A stretch of 64,000 nucleotides of DNA, taken from assembly GCF_014640635.1 (NCBI RefSeq), contig NZ_BMHI01000006.1, positions 62,001-126,000 of the forward strand, in the 5' to 3' direction. The notes under the pieces were generated by a model, which ran no database searches, was not told the DNA's origin, and saw nothing but the letters and a program-made list of their open reading frames with translations. A program made the position numbers and the translations under genes. Shown here piece by piece: positions 43,891 to 52,866 of this stretch. Position 1 is the first letter of the stretch. Each line of letters opens with the position of its first letter. Source of the stretch: Flexivirga endophytica. GTDB taxonomy: Bacteria > Actinomycetota > Actinomycetes > Actinomycetales > Dermatophilaceae.

Positions 43891-45174
43891 TCAGCGCAGC
43901 GGTGTCGCGCCACAACTGTTGCCGCCGGACCTGACGACCGACGTGGTGCGCTGCCACGACGCGGGATCGGAGCGCTTGGTCACCGGCCGTATGACGTAAC
44001 CGTTCGCTCGGTCGACACGAGTGGGCCGGAACTTCTCCGTCGAGGTGACCTTGCCCACCGCATCGCGCTTGAACGTGATGACCGCGATCATCCCGTCCTG
44101 GACGGCATCGGTCGACCGTTTTCCGCCATACGCGACGATGCCGGCAGTCTGATCGGACAGCGCGTTGCCGAGGCTGTAGTTGACCATCCGCCCGTCGATG
44201 CGCTGGCACTCCTGCACCACGTGCGGGTGGTTCCCGATGATGTAGTCCACATTCCCGGAGGAGAGCAATTCCGTTGCGAAGCGGCGCTGTTCGGAGGTTA
44301 CCTTCTGGTCCTGCTCCTCGCCCCAGTGCATCGACACCAGCACGAGGTCGGCGCCGTGAGCGCGTGCCGCACGGGCGTCCTTCTCGATCCCGGAGACACC
44401 GATGACGTCATACAGATTTCCAGCGGCCCACGGCGCGGCCGGCGGGATGTGTCTGGTGTTCCCGACGGTGTTGTCGACCGTGTAGGAGTAGGACAGCTGC
44501 GCGATCGTGAAACCCTTCGCGCGGTAGATCGCCGGCTGACCGGGGTGTGCGGCGTCCGGCCCCGGCCCGGCTGCCTCGAGGCCGGCCCGCTGCATGATCG
44601 TGCGGGTGTCGCGGACTCCCGGGAGCTGCTGGTCGAACGTGTGGTTGTTCGCGGTGCTGCAGCCGTCGAAGCCCGCGCGCCGCAGCCCCGTCGCGAACGC
44701 CGCCGGCGCGCCCATGACGAACCCGTGGCTGAGGTCGGCGCCGGTCGCGCCGAGCGGTGTCTCCAACTGGCAGATGGCCACGTCCGCGTCCCGGATCGTC
44801 GGCGCCACCTGCGCGAACATCGGGTCGAAGTCCCAGCCCGGGCCCCGGCGCGCGGCGGCCAACACCGCAGGGTGCGGGATCTCGTCACCCGAGACGGCGA
44901 CGGTCACCGACCCGGGCCGTCCCTTCCGGGGAGCGGGTGTCAGCGCACTCGACGTCGAGCCGGTCGCGGAGGTCGAAGATGCCTCGGGCGTATGACGACT
45001 CGTGGCGCTGGGCACAGCAGTGCGGCTGGTGCTGGTGGCTCCGTGGACGCTGGTGGACCCGGAGGTGCTACCCGTGCCGGCGTCCGGGGAACTCGACACG
45101 CCCGAGCAGCCGACGAGCGTGACAGCCACAGCGGTCGCTGCGACGAGCGATAACCGATTGCGGTACAGCCACAT
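43891..45174 (-). CDS. CapA-family (PGA-capsule/metallophosphatase-like) lipoprotein
   Basis: 427 residues. The signal peptide ends in a lipobox (AVTLVGCSG), so it is a lipoprotein on the outer face of the membrane, followed by a Ser/Thr-rich linker to about residue 80. The body is the CapA fold related to calcineurin-like phosphatases: SVTVAVSGDEIPH, VAICQLETPLG, DGCSTANNHTFDQ, SMHWGEE and VDYIIGNHPHVVQ. Such proteins work in polyglutamate capsule or cell-surface polymer handling; no capB, capC or other capsule gene is nearby, so the role is open. The gene is single, with a tandem repeat array behind it. Confidence 0.88.
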   Translation of the reverse strand: MWLYRNRLSLVAATAVAVTLVGCSGVSSSPDAGTGSTSGSTSVHGATSTSRTAVPSATSRHTPEASSTSATGSTSSALTPAPRKGRPGSVTVAVSGDEIPHPAVLAAARRGPGWDFDPMFAQVAPTIRDADVAICQLETPLGATGADLSHGFVMGAPAAFATGLRRAGFDGCSTANNHTFDQQLPGVRDTRTIMQRAGLEAAGPGPDAAHPGQPAIYRAKGFTIAQLSYSYTVDNTVGNTRHIPPAAPWAAGNLYDVIGVSGIEKDARAARAHGADLVLVSMHWGEEQDQKVTSEQRRFATELLSSGNVDYIIGNHPHVVQECQRIDGRMVNYSLGNALSDQTAGIVAYGGKRSTDAVQDGMIAVITFKRDAVGKVTSTEKFRPTRVDRANGYVIRPVTKRSDPASWQRTTSVVRSGGNSCGATPLR

Positions 45175-45221
45175 GCGCCGTGAGCGTATCCGACAATCCG
45201 TAGCGATTCTGCGGTAACTTC

Positions 45222-45244
45222 CCAGTAAGTACCGACCAGTAAGG
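45222..45244. promoter_or_regulatory. Direct repeat upstream of the small membrane protein gene
   Basis: CCAGTAAGT (45222-45230) and CCAGTAAGG (45236-45244) repeat with a 14-bp period, 27 bases before ATG 45271. It could be an activator or repressor site, or part of the promoter (TAAGGT as a -10). Weak evidence. Confidence 0.3.
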
Positions 45245-45270
45245 TCAACCCCTTCATCAGGAGTGCACCC

Positions 45271-45693
45271 ATGGGAAAGTTCGATTCACCGGTCAAGGCA
45301 GCCCCGGGCTCGGACCTCAACGCCAAGCAGGAGGGGCTGCTGTGGGCGGTCGTCACCATCGTGGCGTTCCTGCTCCTGCTCTTCCTGGACTTCATCTTCC
45401 AGCCCGACACCTCGTCGTTGCCGGGTCCGACCTGGCTGACCGGCCCGGTCGTCGGCTTCGTGATCGGCCTGATCGCCTCGCTGGTCGTCAAGCCGCGCAG
45501 CTGGCGGGTCCAGTCGTGGATCGTGCCCGGCGTGGTGCTGGTGCTGGTCATCCTGTGCGAGCTCTTCCAGGGTGACGCCCAGTGGGTCGGCCAGACCCTC
45601 GCCACCTTCTTCGTCGGCTTCGGCGGCGGCGCGCTGTTCTTCCGGGCTGCCGAGAAGCAGCACGACTACGACCACGCGAACCGCACCGCATAA
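45271..45693 (+). CDS. Small integral membrane protein of unknown function
   Basis: 140 residues. Four hydrophobic segments can be seen at about 24-41 (LLWAVVTIVAFLLLLFLDFI), 53-71 (LTGPVVGFVIGLIASLVV), 80-94 (SWIVPGVVLVLVILCEL) and 105-124 (LATFFVGFGGGALFFRAA), with a basic/His-rich C-terminal tail. I do not recognise the family. ATG 45271 is preceded by AGGAG at 45259-45263. It is monocistronic, bounded by a very strong hairpin terminator. Annotated as hypothetical. Confidence 0.7.
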   Translation: MGKFDSPVKAAPGSDLNAKQEGLLWAVVTIVAFLLLLFLDFIFQPDTSSLPGPTWLTGPVVGFVIGLIASLVVKPRSWRVQSWIVPGVVLVLVILCELFQGDAQWVGQTLATFFVGFGGGALFFRAAEKQHDYDHANRTA

Positions 45694-45715
45694 CCGCCGC
45701 ATAACTAGGTATGAC

Positions 45716-45749
45716 GAAAGGCCCCCGGCAGATTTGCCGGGGGCCTTTC
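45716..45749. terminator. Strong bidirectional terminator
   Basis: GAAAGGCCCCCGGCA (45716-45730) pairs over 15 bp without a mismatch with TGCCGGGGGCCTTTC (45735-45749) around GATT. Short A and T runs at the stem base let it work in both directions. It follows the small membrane protein gene. Confidence 0.9.
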
Positions 45750-45825
45750 CACGCTCCTGGTGGCGACAGCCCAGATCAACCGCACCGCACCACCAGCCGA
45801 CCGGCGCGGAGACGACCGGCATGGA

Positions 45826-45862
45826 CAACGGGCCCGAGCGAACTTGTTCGCCGGGCCCGTTG
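45826..45862. terminator. Second hairpin terminator, for katG
   Basis: CAACGGGCCCG (45826-45836) pairs perfectly with CGGGCCCGTTG (45852-45862); inside, GCGAAC and GTTCGC form a further 6-bp stem. It lies 30 bp beyond the katG stop, so together with the hairpin at 45716 it insulates the convergent genes. Confidence 0.85.
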
Positions 45863-45891
45863 CGTATGCCGCGACGAGTCGCAGCGAGAAA

Positions 45892-48090
45892 CTACTTCTT
45901 GACGTCGAACCGGTCGTTGTCCATGACCTTCGCCCAGGCTGCGACGAACTCGTTGACGAACTTCTCGGCCGCGTCGTCGGAGGCGTAGACCTCGGCGACC
46001 GCACGCAGCTCGGAGTTGGCGCTGAACGCCAGGTCCGCACGCGTGCCGGTCCAGGTCTGGCCCTGGGGACCGGTGCCGACGTAGGTGCCGGCCTGGTCGC
46101 CCGGCTTCCAGTCGGCGGTGATCTCGAGCAGGTTGACGAAGAAGTCGTTGGTCAACTGGCCCTCGCGGTCGGTGAAGACACCGGCCTTGTTGTCGCCGGC
46201 GTTGGCGCCGAGCACTCGCAGGCCACCGATGAGGACGGTGGTCTCCGGCGTCGAGAGGTTGAGCAGGTTGGCGCGGTCCACCAGGTGGTACTCCAGCGGC
46301 GCCTTGGTCTCACTCTCGACGTAGTTGCGGAACGCGTCGATCTTCGGCTCGAGGTAGCTGAAGGAGTCGACGTCCGTCTGCTCCTGGGTCGCGTCGCCGC
46401 GACCCGGGGTGAACGGCACCTGGACGTCGTACCCGGCGGCCTTGGCGGCCTGCTCGACACCGACGTTGCCGGCGAGGACGATCGCGTCGGCGACGGAAAC
46501 GCCTGCCGCAGAAGCGATCTGCTCCAGCTTTGCGACGACCGGGCCGGTGACCGCCGGGTCGTTGACCGTCCAGCTCTTCTGCGGCTCCAGACGCAGGCGG
46601 GCACCGTTGGCGCCACCGCGCTTGTCGGAGTTGCGGTAGGAACCCGCAGCCGCCCACGCGGTCTTGACCAGCTCCTGCACCGAGAATCCGGCGCCGGCGA
46701 TCTGCTGCTTGGCAGCGGCGATCGCGGCGGCGGTCGGCGCCTCGGCGGCGGGGATCGGGTCCTGCCAGATGAGCTCCTCGGTCGGCACCTCGGCACCGCG
46801 GTACCGGGTCACCGGGCCCATGTCGCGGTGAGTCAGCTTGAACCACGCGCGGGCGTAGGCGTCGGCGAAGGCCTCCGGGTCGTCCAAGAACTTCTTGGAC
46901 ACCTTGGCGTACTCCGGGTCGAAGCGCAGCGAGAGGTCGGTGGTGAGCATGCGCGGTTCACGCCGGCCCTCACCCTGTGCCTCCGGCACCATGTCGGCGC
47001 CGCCGTTCTTGACCGGACGCCACTGCTGCGCGCCGGCCGGGGACTTGAACAGCTCCCACTCGTAGCCGTAGAGGATGTGGAAGAACTCGTTGTCCCAACG
47101 GGTCGGGTGGTACGTCCAGGTGACCTCCAGGCCCGAGCCGATGGCGTCGTTGCCCTTGCCGCTCTTGTATGACGACTTCCAGCCCAGGCCGTTCTGCTCG
47201 AACGGAGCGGCCTCCGGCTCGGCGCCGACCTGCTCGGCGTCACCGGCGCCGTGCGTCTTGCCGAAGGTGTGACCACCGGCGATCAGCGCGACGGTCTCTT
47301 CGTCGTTCATCGCCATCCGAGCGAAGGTCTCGCGGATGTCATGCGCGGCCGCCAGCGGGTCGGGGTTGCCGCCCGGACCCTCCGGGTTGACGTAGATGAG
47401 GCCCATTTGCGTTGCAGCCAGCGGGTTTTCGAGGTCGCGGTCACCGGAGTAGCGATGGCTGTCGCCGAGCCACTCCGTCTCGGCGCCCCAGTAGATGTCG
47501 TCGTCCGGCTCCCACGCGTCGACACGGCCGCCGGCGAAGCCGAAGGTCTTGAAGCCCATGTCCTCCATGGCGGCGTTGCCGGCGAGGACCATCAGGTCAC
47601 CCCAGGAGAGCGACTTGCCGTATTTCTTCTTCACCGGCCACAGCACGCGGCGGGCGCGGTCCAGCAGGACGTTGTCCGGCCAGGAGTTCAGCGGTGCGAA
47701 GCGCTGCTGCCCGGTGCCGGCGCCACCGCGGCCATCCTGCACCCGGTAGGTGCCGGCGGCGTGCCACGCCATACGGACGATCAGCGGGCCGTAGTGACCG
47801 AAGTCGGCCGGCCACCACTCCTGCGATGTCTTCAGGGTGCCGATGATGTCGGCCTTGACCTCGGCCAGGTCGAGAGCCTCGAAGGCCGCCGCGTAGTCGA
47901 ACTCCTCGCCGAGCGGATTGGCCACCGCGGGGTTCTTGGCCAGGATCTTCAGGTTGAGGCGCTGCGGCCACCACTGCTGGGTGGAGTCGCCCTGCGCCGG
48001 CTGCACGAGCTCGTGCATGACCGGGCACTTGCCGTTGCCGTCGTCGCTGTCATTGATCTCTGCCAGCGGCTGCTCGTCTGTGGTGCTCAT
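45892..48090 (-). CDS. katG: Catalase-peroxidase
   Basis: 732 residues in the two-domain layout of KatG. The distal heme site is R106, W109 and H110 in [12 protein letters not shown]233 in GLIYVNPEG and M259 in FARMAMND complete the Trp-Tyr-Met adduct needed for catalase activity, and the proximal heme ligand is H274 in [10 protein letters not shown]; all spacings match the mycobacterial enzyme. It removes hydrogen peroxide and has broad peroxidase activity. It lies 24 bp after furA on the same strand, the classic actinobacterial furA-katG operon, and ends at a strong terminator. Confidence 0.97.
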   Translation of the reverse strand: MSTTDEQPLAEINDSDDGNGKCPVMHELVQPAQGDSTQQWWPQRLNLKILAKNPAVANPLGEEFDYAAAFEALDLAEVKADIIGTLKTSQEWWPADFGHYGPLIVRMAWHAAGTYRVQDGRGGAGTGQQRFAPLNSWPDNVLLDRARRVLWPVKKKYGKSLSWGDLMVLAGNAAMEDMGFKTFGFAGGRVDAWEPDDDIYWGAETEWLGDSHRYSGDRDLENPLAATQMGLIYVNPEGPGGNPDPLAAAHDIRETFARMAMNDEETVALIAGGHTFGKTHGAGDAEQVGAEPEAAPFEQNGLGWKSSYKSGKGNDAIGSGLEVTWTYHPTRWDNEFFHILYGYEWELFKSPAGAQQWRPVKNGGADMVPEAQGEGRREPRMLTTDLSLRFDPEYAKVSKKFLDDPEAFADAYARAWFKLTHRDMGPVTRYRGAEVPTEELIWQDPIPAAEAPTAAAIAAAKQQIAGAGFSVQELVKTAWAAAGSYRNSDKRGGANGARLRLEPQKSWTVNDPAVTGPVVAKLEQIASAAGVSVADAIVLAGNVGVEQAAKAAGYDVQVPFTPGRGDATQEQTDVDSFSYLEPKIDAFRNYVESETKAPLEYHLVDRANLLNLSTPETTVLIGGLRVLGANAGDNKAGVFTDREGQLTNDFFVNLLEITADWKPGDQAGTYVGTGPQGQTWTGTRADLAFSANSELRAVAEVYASDDAAEKFVNEFVAAWAKVMDNDRFDVKK

Positions 48091-48114
48091 GACATCCTTT
48101 CGTAGCGGCGGGTG

Positions 48115-48552
48115 TCAGGCCCGCTCGGGTGAAACTTGTTGGGAACCAACGCAATCGGGGCAGTAGCCCCAGTAGATGACCTCGGCCTCGTCGATGACGA
48201 AACCGTGATCGTCGGATGCGTGCAGGCAGGGCGCGGCGCCGACGGCGCACTCGACATCGACGACCATGCCGCACGAGCGGCAGACCAGGTGGTGATGGTT
48301 GTCGTTACGGCGGAGCTCGTAACGCGCAGGGGACCCGGACGGGCGGATGCGCCGCACCAGACCGGTCTCCGTGAACGTGTTGAGACAGTCGAAGATCGCC
48401 TGCCGCGAGACACTCGGCAGCGCGTCGTGCACCGTTTCGGCCAGCAGCGCGGAGTCGGCGTGCGGGTGATCGCGCACCGATTCGAGCACCGCGATGCGCG
48501 GGCGGGTGACACGCAACCCGGCCTCACGCAGCGTCGTCTCGAAGTCCGGCAT
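48115..48552 (-). CDS. furA: Fur-family peroxide-responsive regulator of katG
   Basis: 145 residues. The winged helix (LREAGLRVTRPRIAVLESV, SVSRQAIFDCLNTFTETG) is followed by the Fur metal signature NHHHLVCRSCGMVVDVE and a second Cys pair in GYCPDC, the structural zinc site. In mycobacteria and streptomycetes the orthologue represses furA-katG and is released by peroxide. The layout here is the same: furA first, katG 24 bp downstream. Its promoter sits directly before the ATG, so the mRNA is probably leaderless. Confidence 0.93.
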   Translation of the reverse strand: MPDFETTLREAGLRVTRPRIAVLESVRDHPHADSALLAETVHDALPSVSRQAIFDCLNTFTETGLVRRIRPSGSPARYELRRNDNHHHLVCRSCGMVVDVECAVGAAPCLHASDDHGFVIDEAEVIYWGYCPDCVGSQQVSPERA

Positions 48553-48559
48553 GTCGTCA

Positions 48560-48587
48560 ACCTTACGCGTTGTTTGGACTCAGTCAA
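48560..48587 (-). promoter_or_regulatory. furA-katG promoter
   Basis: Read on the minus strand, TTGACT and TAAGGT are separated by 16 bp, a good -35/-10 pair, and the -10 box ends about seven bases before the furA ATG at 48552. This gives a leaderless or nearly leaderless transcript, as reported for mycobacterial furA. The AT-richer spacer AGTCCAAACAAC is the likely FurA binding site. Confidence 0.65.
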
Positions 48588-48729
48588 GTCTTTCTCGCGG
48601 GTAACAATTCCGGCTGAATCTTGACAAAGCCGGGGGGGTCCGCCGGAGTCGATAGCGTGCGAAGCGGGGATGAATGAGGTCCGCTGGCGGCTACACGGAG
48701 CCGTGACGCCGAACAGAAGGGGAGCATCG

Positions 48730-48747
48730 GTGGGTGCACTGGTATGA
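48730..48747 (+). CDS. Five-codon leader ORF overlapping the ABC permease start
   Basis: GTG GGT GCA CTG GTA TGA (Met-Gly-Ala-Leu-Val) has a strong AAGGGGAG ribosome site at 48717-48724 with correct spacing, whereas the permease ATG at 48744 has none of its own. Its stop overlaps that ATG in ATGA. It may serve to bring ribosomes to the permease start by re-initiation, or to sense translation. Too short to prove. Confidence 0.35.
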   Translation: MGALV

Positions 48748-51392
48748 CGAATCTGGCAAGCACTGCCCGTCGGCATCGTTGGGGACATGCGGTCCTGTTC
48801 GCGGTGACAGTGGGTCTTCTCGTGGCGGTCGTTGCTGTGGACCCGCTGCTGACGAGGTCGTTCCAGTCTGCGGTGGTCCGGTTTCATACGGACTCGCTCG
48901 GTGCTGCCAGTCAGCAGATCAGTTTTCGTGCAGTTGATGGTCGCGGTCCGTCGTTGACCAAGATCAAGCAAGGTGTGGATCCGCGCGTGAGAGCGGTGAC
49001 TGGCGCTCCGATTGAGTCACGGACGGTGGGAGTCGTCTGGCCCCGGCGGCTAGAGCATGTGACCCTGCAAGCAACCCAAGGTGAGTGTGCCCACGTGCAC
49101 TTGGTCTCTGGGCGGTGTCCGACGGCTCGGAACGAGGTGGCGCTGCCCGAGGCGCAGGTGAAGTCGGTGATCAAACCTCGCCTCCGACTGGGTGAGGAAT
49201 TCACCGTCAAGGGCGATAGCCAACCCACGGACAACGTGGACCGTAATCCGCAAAAGCAGATGAAGTTGGTGGGAGTGTTCACCGCGGCGCCGGATGATCC
49301 GTTCTGGGGCGGGCAAAACATCGCCGGCTACAACCCGAACGCTGAAGTTGGATCGCCGGCTGCTTCGTGGTTGACGTCGGAGAAGACGTTCGCCGGGCAC
49401 CCGCCGACGACGTCGGTCCCGTCGGGCAACATGACCTCGCGCGATGTGAGTTGGACAGGCATCTACAACACGGTGAGCTATCCCCTCGAGGTCGCCCGCG
49501 TCGATCCGAGCTCATTGAGCGACGCCGTCGCGGGCATTTACGCCTCCACCAAACGTCTCGGTGGCGAGATCAACGTGACCGAGGCGCTGTCCGCGGTCTA
49601 TGTCGACACGCACACTGACACCGAGCAGGTCGGTCAGATTTTGCCGTTCTTGCTGGTGCAGCTCGGTGTCGTGTTGCTGATCCTGTTGGTGCAGGTGACC
49701 AGTTTCCTGGCCACGGTTCGTCGGGGCGACGCGGCGGTGTTGAAGATGCGGGGCAACGGGACCGCCGGAGTCTTGCGCCTGGGTGCCCAAGAGCTTCTGC
49801 CTGCGTGGGTGGCGGGCTTCGTCGGCGGCCTGGGCCTTGCGTATGTCGTTGACGAGCTGGTGCGTGCGCTGTGGTTGCCGGGAGGAGTGTCGGCTGCCTG
49901 GGTGTGGACGTCGTTGCTCGCGGCCATCGGGACAGTTGCACTGGCCGCGGGCGTCTGGTGTGTGTGTTGGTGGCTGATGGCCCGGGAACCGATCAGCACC
50001 TTGTTGCGTGCTCGACCGACACGACGCCGCGGGGTGCAGTTGTCGACACCCGCGGCCGTGCTGGGCGCTTTGTGCTTGGTCGGAGTGACACTCACCGCGA
50101 CCAAGAGCCTCACCGGTGCACCGGTGCAGGTCACGCCGTTGCTGTTGGCGGGGCTGGTGGCGGTCATCGTCGGAGTGCTGCTGGCACCGGTCGCCGCCGC
50201 TCTGGTGCGCCGCCTACTCGGGAAGCGTCGTGCCGCCGGTGCATTGGCGGTCGCGCAGCTTGGCCGACGCGCCGGCGTGGTCACCGCGATCGCGACGTTG
50301 ATCATCACCTCCGCACTGCTCACGTTGAGCGTCAGTGTCTTCGCACGTGGTGCGGACAACAGGCAAACCCGAGCGGCCGCGGATGTCGGTGCACCCGCGC
50401 TGGTGCGCCTGGATCAAAGCGCTGCCACCGTGCACCCCAGCGACCTGATGAAGGCGATCGATGCGATCGATCCGAAGCACCACGATTTCACGCCTGCGGT
50501 GCAGATCAACGCGGCGACGTCGACCAGCGAGGCCGTGCTCGGGGTCGTCCCGGCAGACATGGATCGCATCGGGTTGCGTACCGGGTTGCCGCAGCCGGTG
50601 CCATGGTCGGCGCTGGAAGGCACAGGAGCCGGATCCGATCCTGCGGCGTTGGTGGCGACGTGGACGACGAACAGTCATGTGGGGTCGACGGTGTCTGCTC
50701 CGACAATGGCCGACGTCGACGGACCGTACCGGGTCGTCGGGACCGCGCCCTACATCCCGGGTGCCGGCAGCAGGACGATCGTGGTGGACCTGGCCCAGAT
50801 GGCCAAGGTTGGCGACCGCATGGACAACGTGTCGTATCAGGTGTTTTCGGCGACACAGAACCCGGCGATGCTCAAGCGTCTCGATGCTGCGGTCCGCAAG
50901 GTCGGGTTTGCGGGCACCCAGGTGCAAACCCTGCATGCGGCGCGGGCCGGCTACGACGCAACTGCGACGGCGTGGGCGATGAACCTGAGCATCGTGGTGT
51001 CTGCGTTGTCTGTGCTTGCGGCCTTGGTGAGCATGGTGCTGGTCGCGGTCGCCTCGCGACGCGAGCGACAGCGGGACTTGCGTGCGTTGCGCACCGGCGG
51101 GCTCTCCCGCCGGGTGCTGCGGACGGCGACCGTGGGCGAGTTCGTGCTGCTGGCGTTCGTGGGCAGTGTCATCGGGGCGGCTACTGCACCGTTGGCTGCC
51201 TGGCTGACCGGGCGGACAATGTTGTGGTGGTCCACGCCACCGGATCAACCACTGACCCGGACCGGCTTCGAATGGCTGGCCGGCGTGTCGGCCGCCATCG
51301 CGCTGATCGTGCTGCTGCTCGTGGTTGCAACCGTGTTCGGAACCCGTGTCGCCCGCTCGGCCAGTTACCACGTAAGGGGGACTGAGGCATGA
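48744..51392 (+). CDS. FtsX-like ABC transporter permease (fused two-half type)
   Basis: 882 residues. One membrane helix at about 15-35 is followed by a large extracytoplasmic domain (40-300), then a bundle of helices (about 305-330, 350-410, 430-495, 515-535), a second outer domain (540-740) and a last bundle (about 745-880). This is the double FtsX layout of MacB/LolE-like pseudo-dimeric permeases, so one copy can form the whole membrane part. SRRERQRDLRALRTGGLSRR is the coupling-helix region. It works with the two ATPases encoded next, each by ATGA overlap. Known relatives transport lipoproteins, peptides or drugs by mechanotransmission; the cargo here is unknown. Confidence 0.85.
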   Translation: MTNLASTARRHRWGHAVLFAVTVGLLVAVVAVDPLLTRSFQSAVVRFHTDSLGAASQQISFRAVDGRGPSLTKIKQGVDPRVRAVTGAPIESRTVGVVWPRRLEHVTLQATQGECAHVHLVSGRCPTARNEVALPEAQVKSVIKPRLRLGEEFTVKGDSQPTDNVDRNPQKQMKLVGVFTAAPDDPFWGGQNIAGYNPNAEVGSPAASWLTSEKTFAGHPPTTSVPSGNMTSRDVSWTGIYNTVSYPLEVARVDPSSLSDAVAGIYASTKRLGGEINVTEALSAVYVDTHTDTEQVGQILPFLLVQLGVVLLILLVQVTSFLATVRRGDAAVLKMRGNGTAGVLRLGAQELLPAWVAGFVGGLGLAYVVDELVRALWLPGGVSAAWVWTSLLAAIGTVALAAGVWCVCWWLMAREPISTLLRARPTRRRGVQLSTPAAVLGALCLVGVTLTATKSLTGAPVQVTPLLLAGLVAVIVGVLLAPVAAALVRRLLGKRRAAGALAVAQLGRRAGVVTAIATLIITSALLTLSVSVFARGADNRQTRAAADVGAPALVRLDQSAATVHPSDLMKAIDAIDPKHHDFTPAVQINAATSTSEAVLGVVPADMDRIGLRTGLPQPVPWSALEGTGAGSDPAALVATWTTNSHVGSTVSAPTMADVDGPYRVVGTAPYIPGAGSRTIVVDLAQMAKVGDRMDNVSYQVFSATQNPAMLKRLDAAVRKVGFAGTQVQTLHAARAGYDATATAWAMNLSIVVSALSVLAALVSMVLVAVASRRERQRDLRALRTGGLSRRVLRTATVGEFVLLAFVGSVIGAATAPLAAWLTGRTMLWWSTPPDQPLTRTGFEWLAGVSAAIALIVLLLVVATVFGTRVARSASYHVRGTEA

Positions 51393-52246
51393 GCGTCACC
51401 GATGACGCGATACCACCGATCGTCAGCGTCGAGGGCCTGGTGCAGATCTACCGGCTGGAGGGCCAGGACGTCGCAGCACTGTCAGGGGTCAACCTGAGCG
51501 TGCAACCCGGTGAGATCGTCGCCCTTGTCGGGCCGTCAGGTGCCGGCAAGTCCACGCTGTTGAGCGTGCTGGCCGGTCTCATGACGCCGAGCGCCGGCCG
51601 AGTGCGGATCGCCGGGCACGAGCTCAGCGGCAACGACGTCGGGCGACTGGACGACGTCCGAGGAAGCGACCTGGCAGTGCTGCTGCAGGACGTCAGCAAG
51701 AACCTGCTGCCCTACTTGACCGTTCGGCAGAACATCGAGCTCGGCTGGCCGAAACGGCTCGCCGGCACCATCGACGCGGACGCTGTCCTGGACATCGTCG
51801 GTATCCCGTCCGAGCTGAGGCCCCAACCCGTACATGGGATTTCGGCGGCCACTCGGCAGTTGACCGCGATCGCCGCGACCATCGCAACGAACCCATCCGT
51901 GTTGTTGGCCGACGAGCCGACCAGCAGCCTCGCCGGCGTGGAAGTGCAAGCGGTCACCGACGCCATACTGCGCGCGAACAAGGAGCTCGGCACCACGGTC
52001 ATCGCCGTCACTCACGACCTGGATGTGGCGACCGCACTCGACGCGCGCGTCATCACCATCCGCGACGGCCGCATCCGGATGGACGCTCGCGGCGGCAGCA
52101 CCCAGGTGCTCATCCGTGATGACGGCAGCATCCCGCTGACGGACGACATCTTCGGCCAGTTCCCGGCCGGAACCCCGGTCACCCTCCGTCCGGGAGATGA
52201 TGCCGACACCTTCGTGGTGCGACGCGCGACAGGTGGTGACGCATGA
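51389..52246 (+). CDS. ABC transporter ATPase with degenerate signature motif
   Basis: 285 residues. Walker A is VGPSGAGKSTLL (47-58), Q-loop Q100, Walker B VLLADEPTSS with the catalytic Glu, and the switch His is H209 in VTHD. The ABC signature, however, reads ISAATRQ (151-157) instead of LSGGQ-x-Q, which is not expected to close on ATP. A 65-residue C-terminal extension follows. The next gene encodes a second ATPase with the complementary defect, so the two very likely form a heterodimer with one working site. Coupled to the permease by ATGA. Confidence 0.9.
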   Translation: MSVTDDAIPPIVSVEGLVQIYRLEGQDVAALSGVNLSVQPGEIVALVGPSGAGKSTLLSVLAGLMTPSAGRVRIAGHELSGNDVGRLDDVRGSDLAVLLQDVSKNLLPYLTVRQNIELGWPKRLAGTIDADAVLDIVGIPSELRPQPVHGISAATRQLTAIAATIATNPSVLLADEPTSSLAGVEVQAVTDAILRANKELGTTVIAVTHDLDVATALDARVITIRDGRIRMDARGGSTQVLIRDDGSIPLTDDIFGQFPAGTPVTLRPGDDADTFVVRRATGGDA

Positions 52247-52848
52247 TCCGGCTGCACGTCGCAACCGCCCAAACCCGTGATGGCAAAACCATTTTCGCCG
52301 ATCTCGACCTGGAGGTCCCCGACGGTTCTGTCGGGATTGTCACCGGCCATGCAGGTAGCGGCAAGACCGCGTTGATCGATGTGTGCCGAGGGCAACTACG
52401 ACTCAGTTCCGGAACCGTCGATCTGGGGGAAGAGCAGTGCGGCGTCGTCACCCAGAGCTACGACCTGTGCGAGTCCCTCACCGTCACCGAGAACATCCTG
52501 CTGCCGCTGATCGCACGCGGCACGTCATACAGCGACGCACAAGAACGCACGATGGACACGCTTCGTCGACTCGGCATCGACGCGATCGGCAACCACCTGA
52601 TCGGCGAGATCTCGGGCGGCCAGCGTCAGCGGGTGGCGGTCGCTCGGGCGATCGTCGACGAGCCCGCGATCATCCTGGCCGACGAACCGACCTCCGCGCT
52701 GGACGCGGAGAACCGCGTGCTGGTGCTCGCCGAGCTGCGGCGTGCCGCCGACAACGGAGCGTCGGTGTTGATCACGACGAACGACACCCAGCTGGCGCGG
52801 GACGCCGACATATCGCTGGTGCTCGGAAGCTCCACGTTGGTCGAGTGA
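52243..52848 (+). CDS. ABC transporter ATPase with canonical signature but no switch His
   Basis: 201 residues. Walker A is GHAGSGKTAL (35-44), Q71, the signature ISGGQRQR (123-130) is canonical, and Walker B is IILADEPTSALD. At the switch position stands Asn (ITTND, N180) where ABC ATPases have His. With the preceding protein this gives one complete catalytic site (its signature plus the partner's Walker motifs and His) and one dead site. The protein is short, without any C-terminal extension. Last gene of the three-gene transporter operon (overlap ATGA with the previous gene). Confidence 0.9.
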   Translation: MIRLHVATAQTRDGKTIFADLDLEVPDGSVGIVTGHAGSGKTALIDVCRGQLRLSSGTVDLGEEQCGVVTQSYDLCESLTVTENILLPLIARGTSYSDAQERTMDTLRRLGIDAIGNHLIGEISGGQRQRVAVARAIVDEPAIILADEPTSALDAENRVLVLAELRRAADNGASVLITTNDTQLARDADISLVLGSSTLVE

Positions 52849-52866
52849 TGGTGGGATTCTTCCGGC

